From: Branchinecta lynchi
Taxonomy: Eukaryota; Arthropoda; Branchiopoda; Anostraca; Branchinectidae
Length of the DNA stretch: 64,000 nucleotides
Assembly (NCBI GenBank): GCA_023053575.1
Contig: JAKZAP010000010.1
Coordinates: 22,070,628 to 22,134,627, forward strand
Direction: 5' to 3'
Part shown: one piece after another, positions 63,981-64,000 of the stretch
How positions within the stretch are numbered: position 1 is the stretch's first letter
Layout of the letters: each line of letters begins with the position of its first letter
Position numbers and translations under genes: made by a program
Notes under the pieces: model-generated
Seen by the model: only the letters and a program-made list of their open reading frames with translations
Database searches by the model: none
Told to the model about the DNA's origin: nothing

Positions 63981-64000
63981 GTAAGTTTCTCAGTGTCACA

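Overview
The window is eukaryotic nuclear DNA, almost certainly from an arthropod (insect or crustacean; the sequence does not decide which). The only host protein-coding gene I can support is a kinesin-3 motor gene, unc-104/KIF1A. Sixteen consecutive plus-strand exons lie between 8122 and 63980, in the expected order, with AG/GT boundaries and matching splice phases throughout. They join to a continuous 923-codon reading frame that runs from the end of a neck/stalk coiled coil to the first strands of the C-terminal PH domain. The motor and FHA domains must lie upstream, and the rest of the PH domain lies downstream. Exons total about 2.8 kb of the 56 kb they span.

Everything else is intronic or upstream DNA packed with mobile-element remains. 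1-8 kb (before the first exon): non-LTR retrotransposon pieces, including a 474-codon RT ORF (1073-2497, minus) and RTE-like remains (4.9-5.6 kb). 8.3-11.4 kb: a G-rich tandem array with a ~430-bp higher-order period made of three ~143-bp subunits, related to a second array at 35.8-37.3 kb. 11.7-22.3 kb: hairpin MITEs, an RT ORF of about 660 codons (17.2-19.2 kb, minus), an inverted pair of TTAA-flanked MITEs, and more retroelement ends. 23-35 kb: a zinc-knuckle ORF1 fragment, a perfect 36-bp-arm palindrome, a 228-bp tandem repeat, several MITEs (one split by a later insertion), two hAT-type elements with 8-bp target duplications, and a foldback element. 35-50 kb: a tRNA-derived SINE, more RT C-terminal ends, abutting TTAA-type and TWA-type MITEs just behind a splice donor, and a tRNA-like gene. 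50-64 kb: three copies across the window of a ~1-1.3 kb family with internal repeats (20.4, 50.8, 61.2 kb), a MITE with an internal minisatellite, a 131-bp-arm inverted repeat with hammerhead-like core motifs, and a foldback element with a 14-bp target duplication.

The host gene tolerates dense insertion: elements sit within about 13-27 bp of splice sites at three exons, while the exons and splice cores are intact. I see no operons, CRISPR arrays, rRNA genes or defence systems. The most unusual material is in the non-coding repeats: the two array families with similar heads, the asymmetric foldback element, the hammerhead-like inverted repeat, and small 3'-terminal hairpins that recur across unrelated-looking non-LTR families. 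Family names used below (NL-A, M1 and so on) are local labels.
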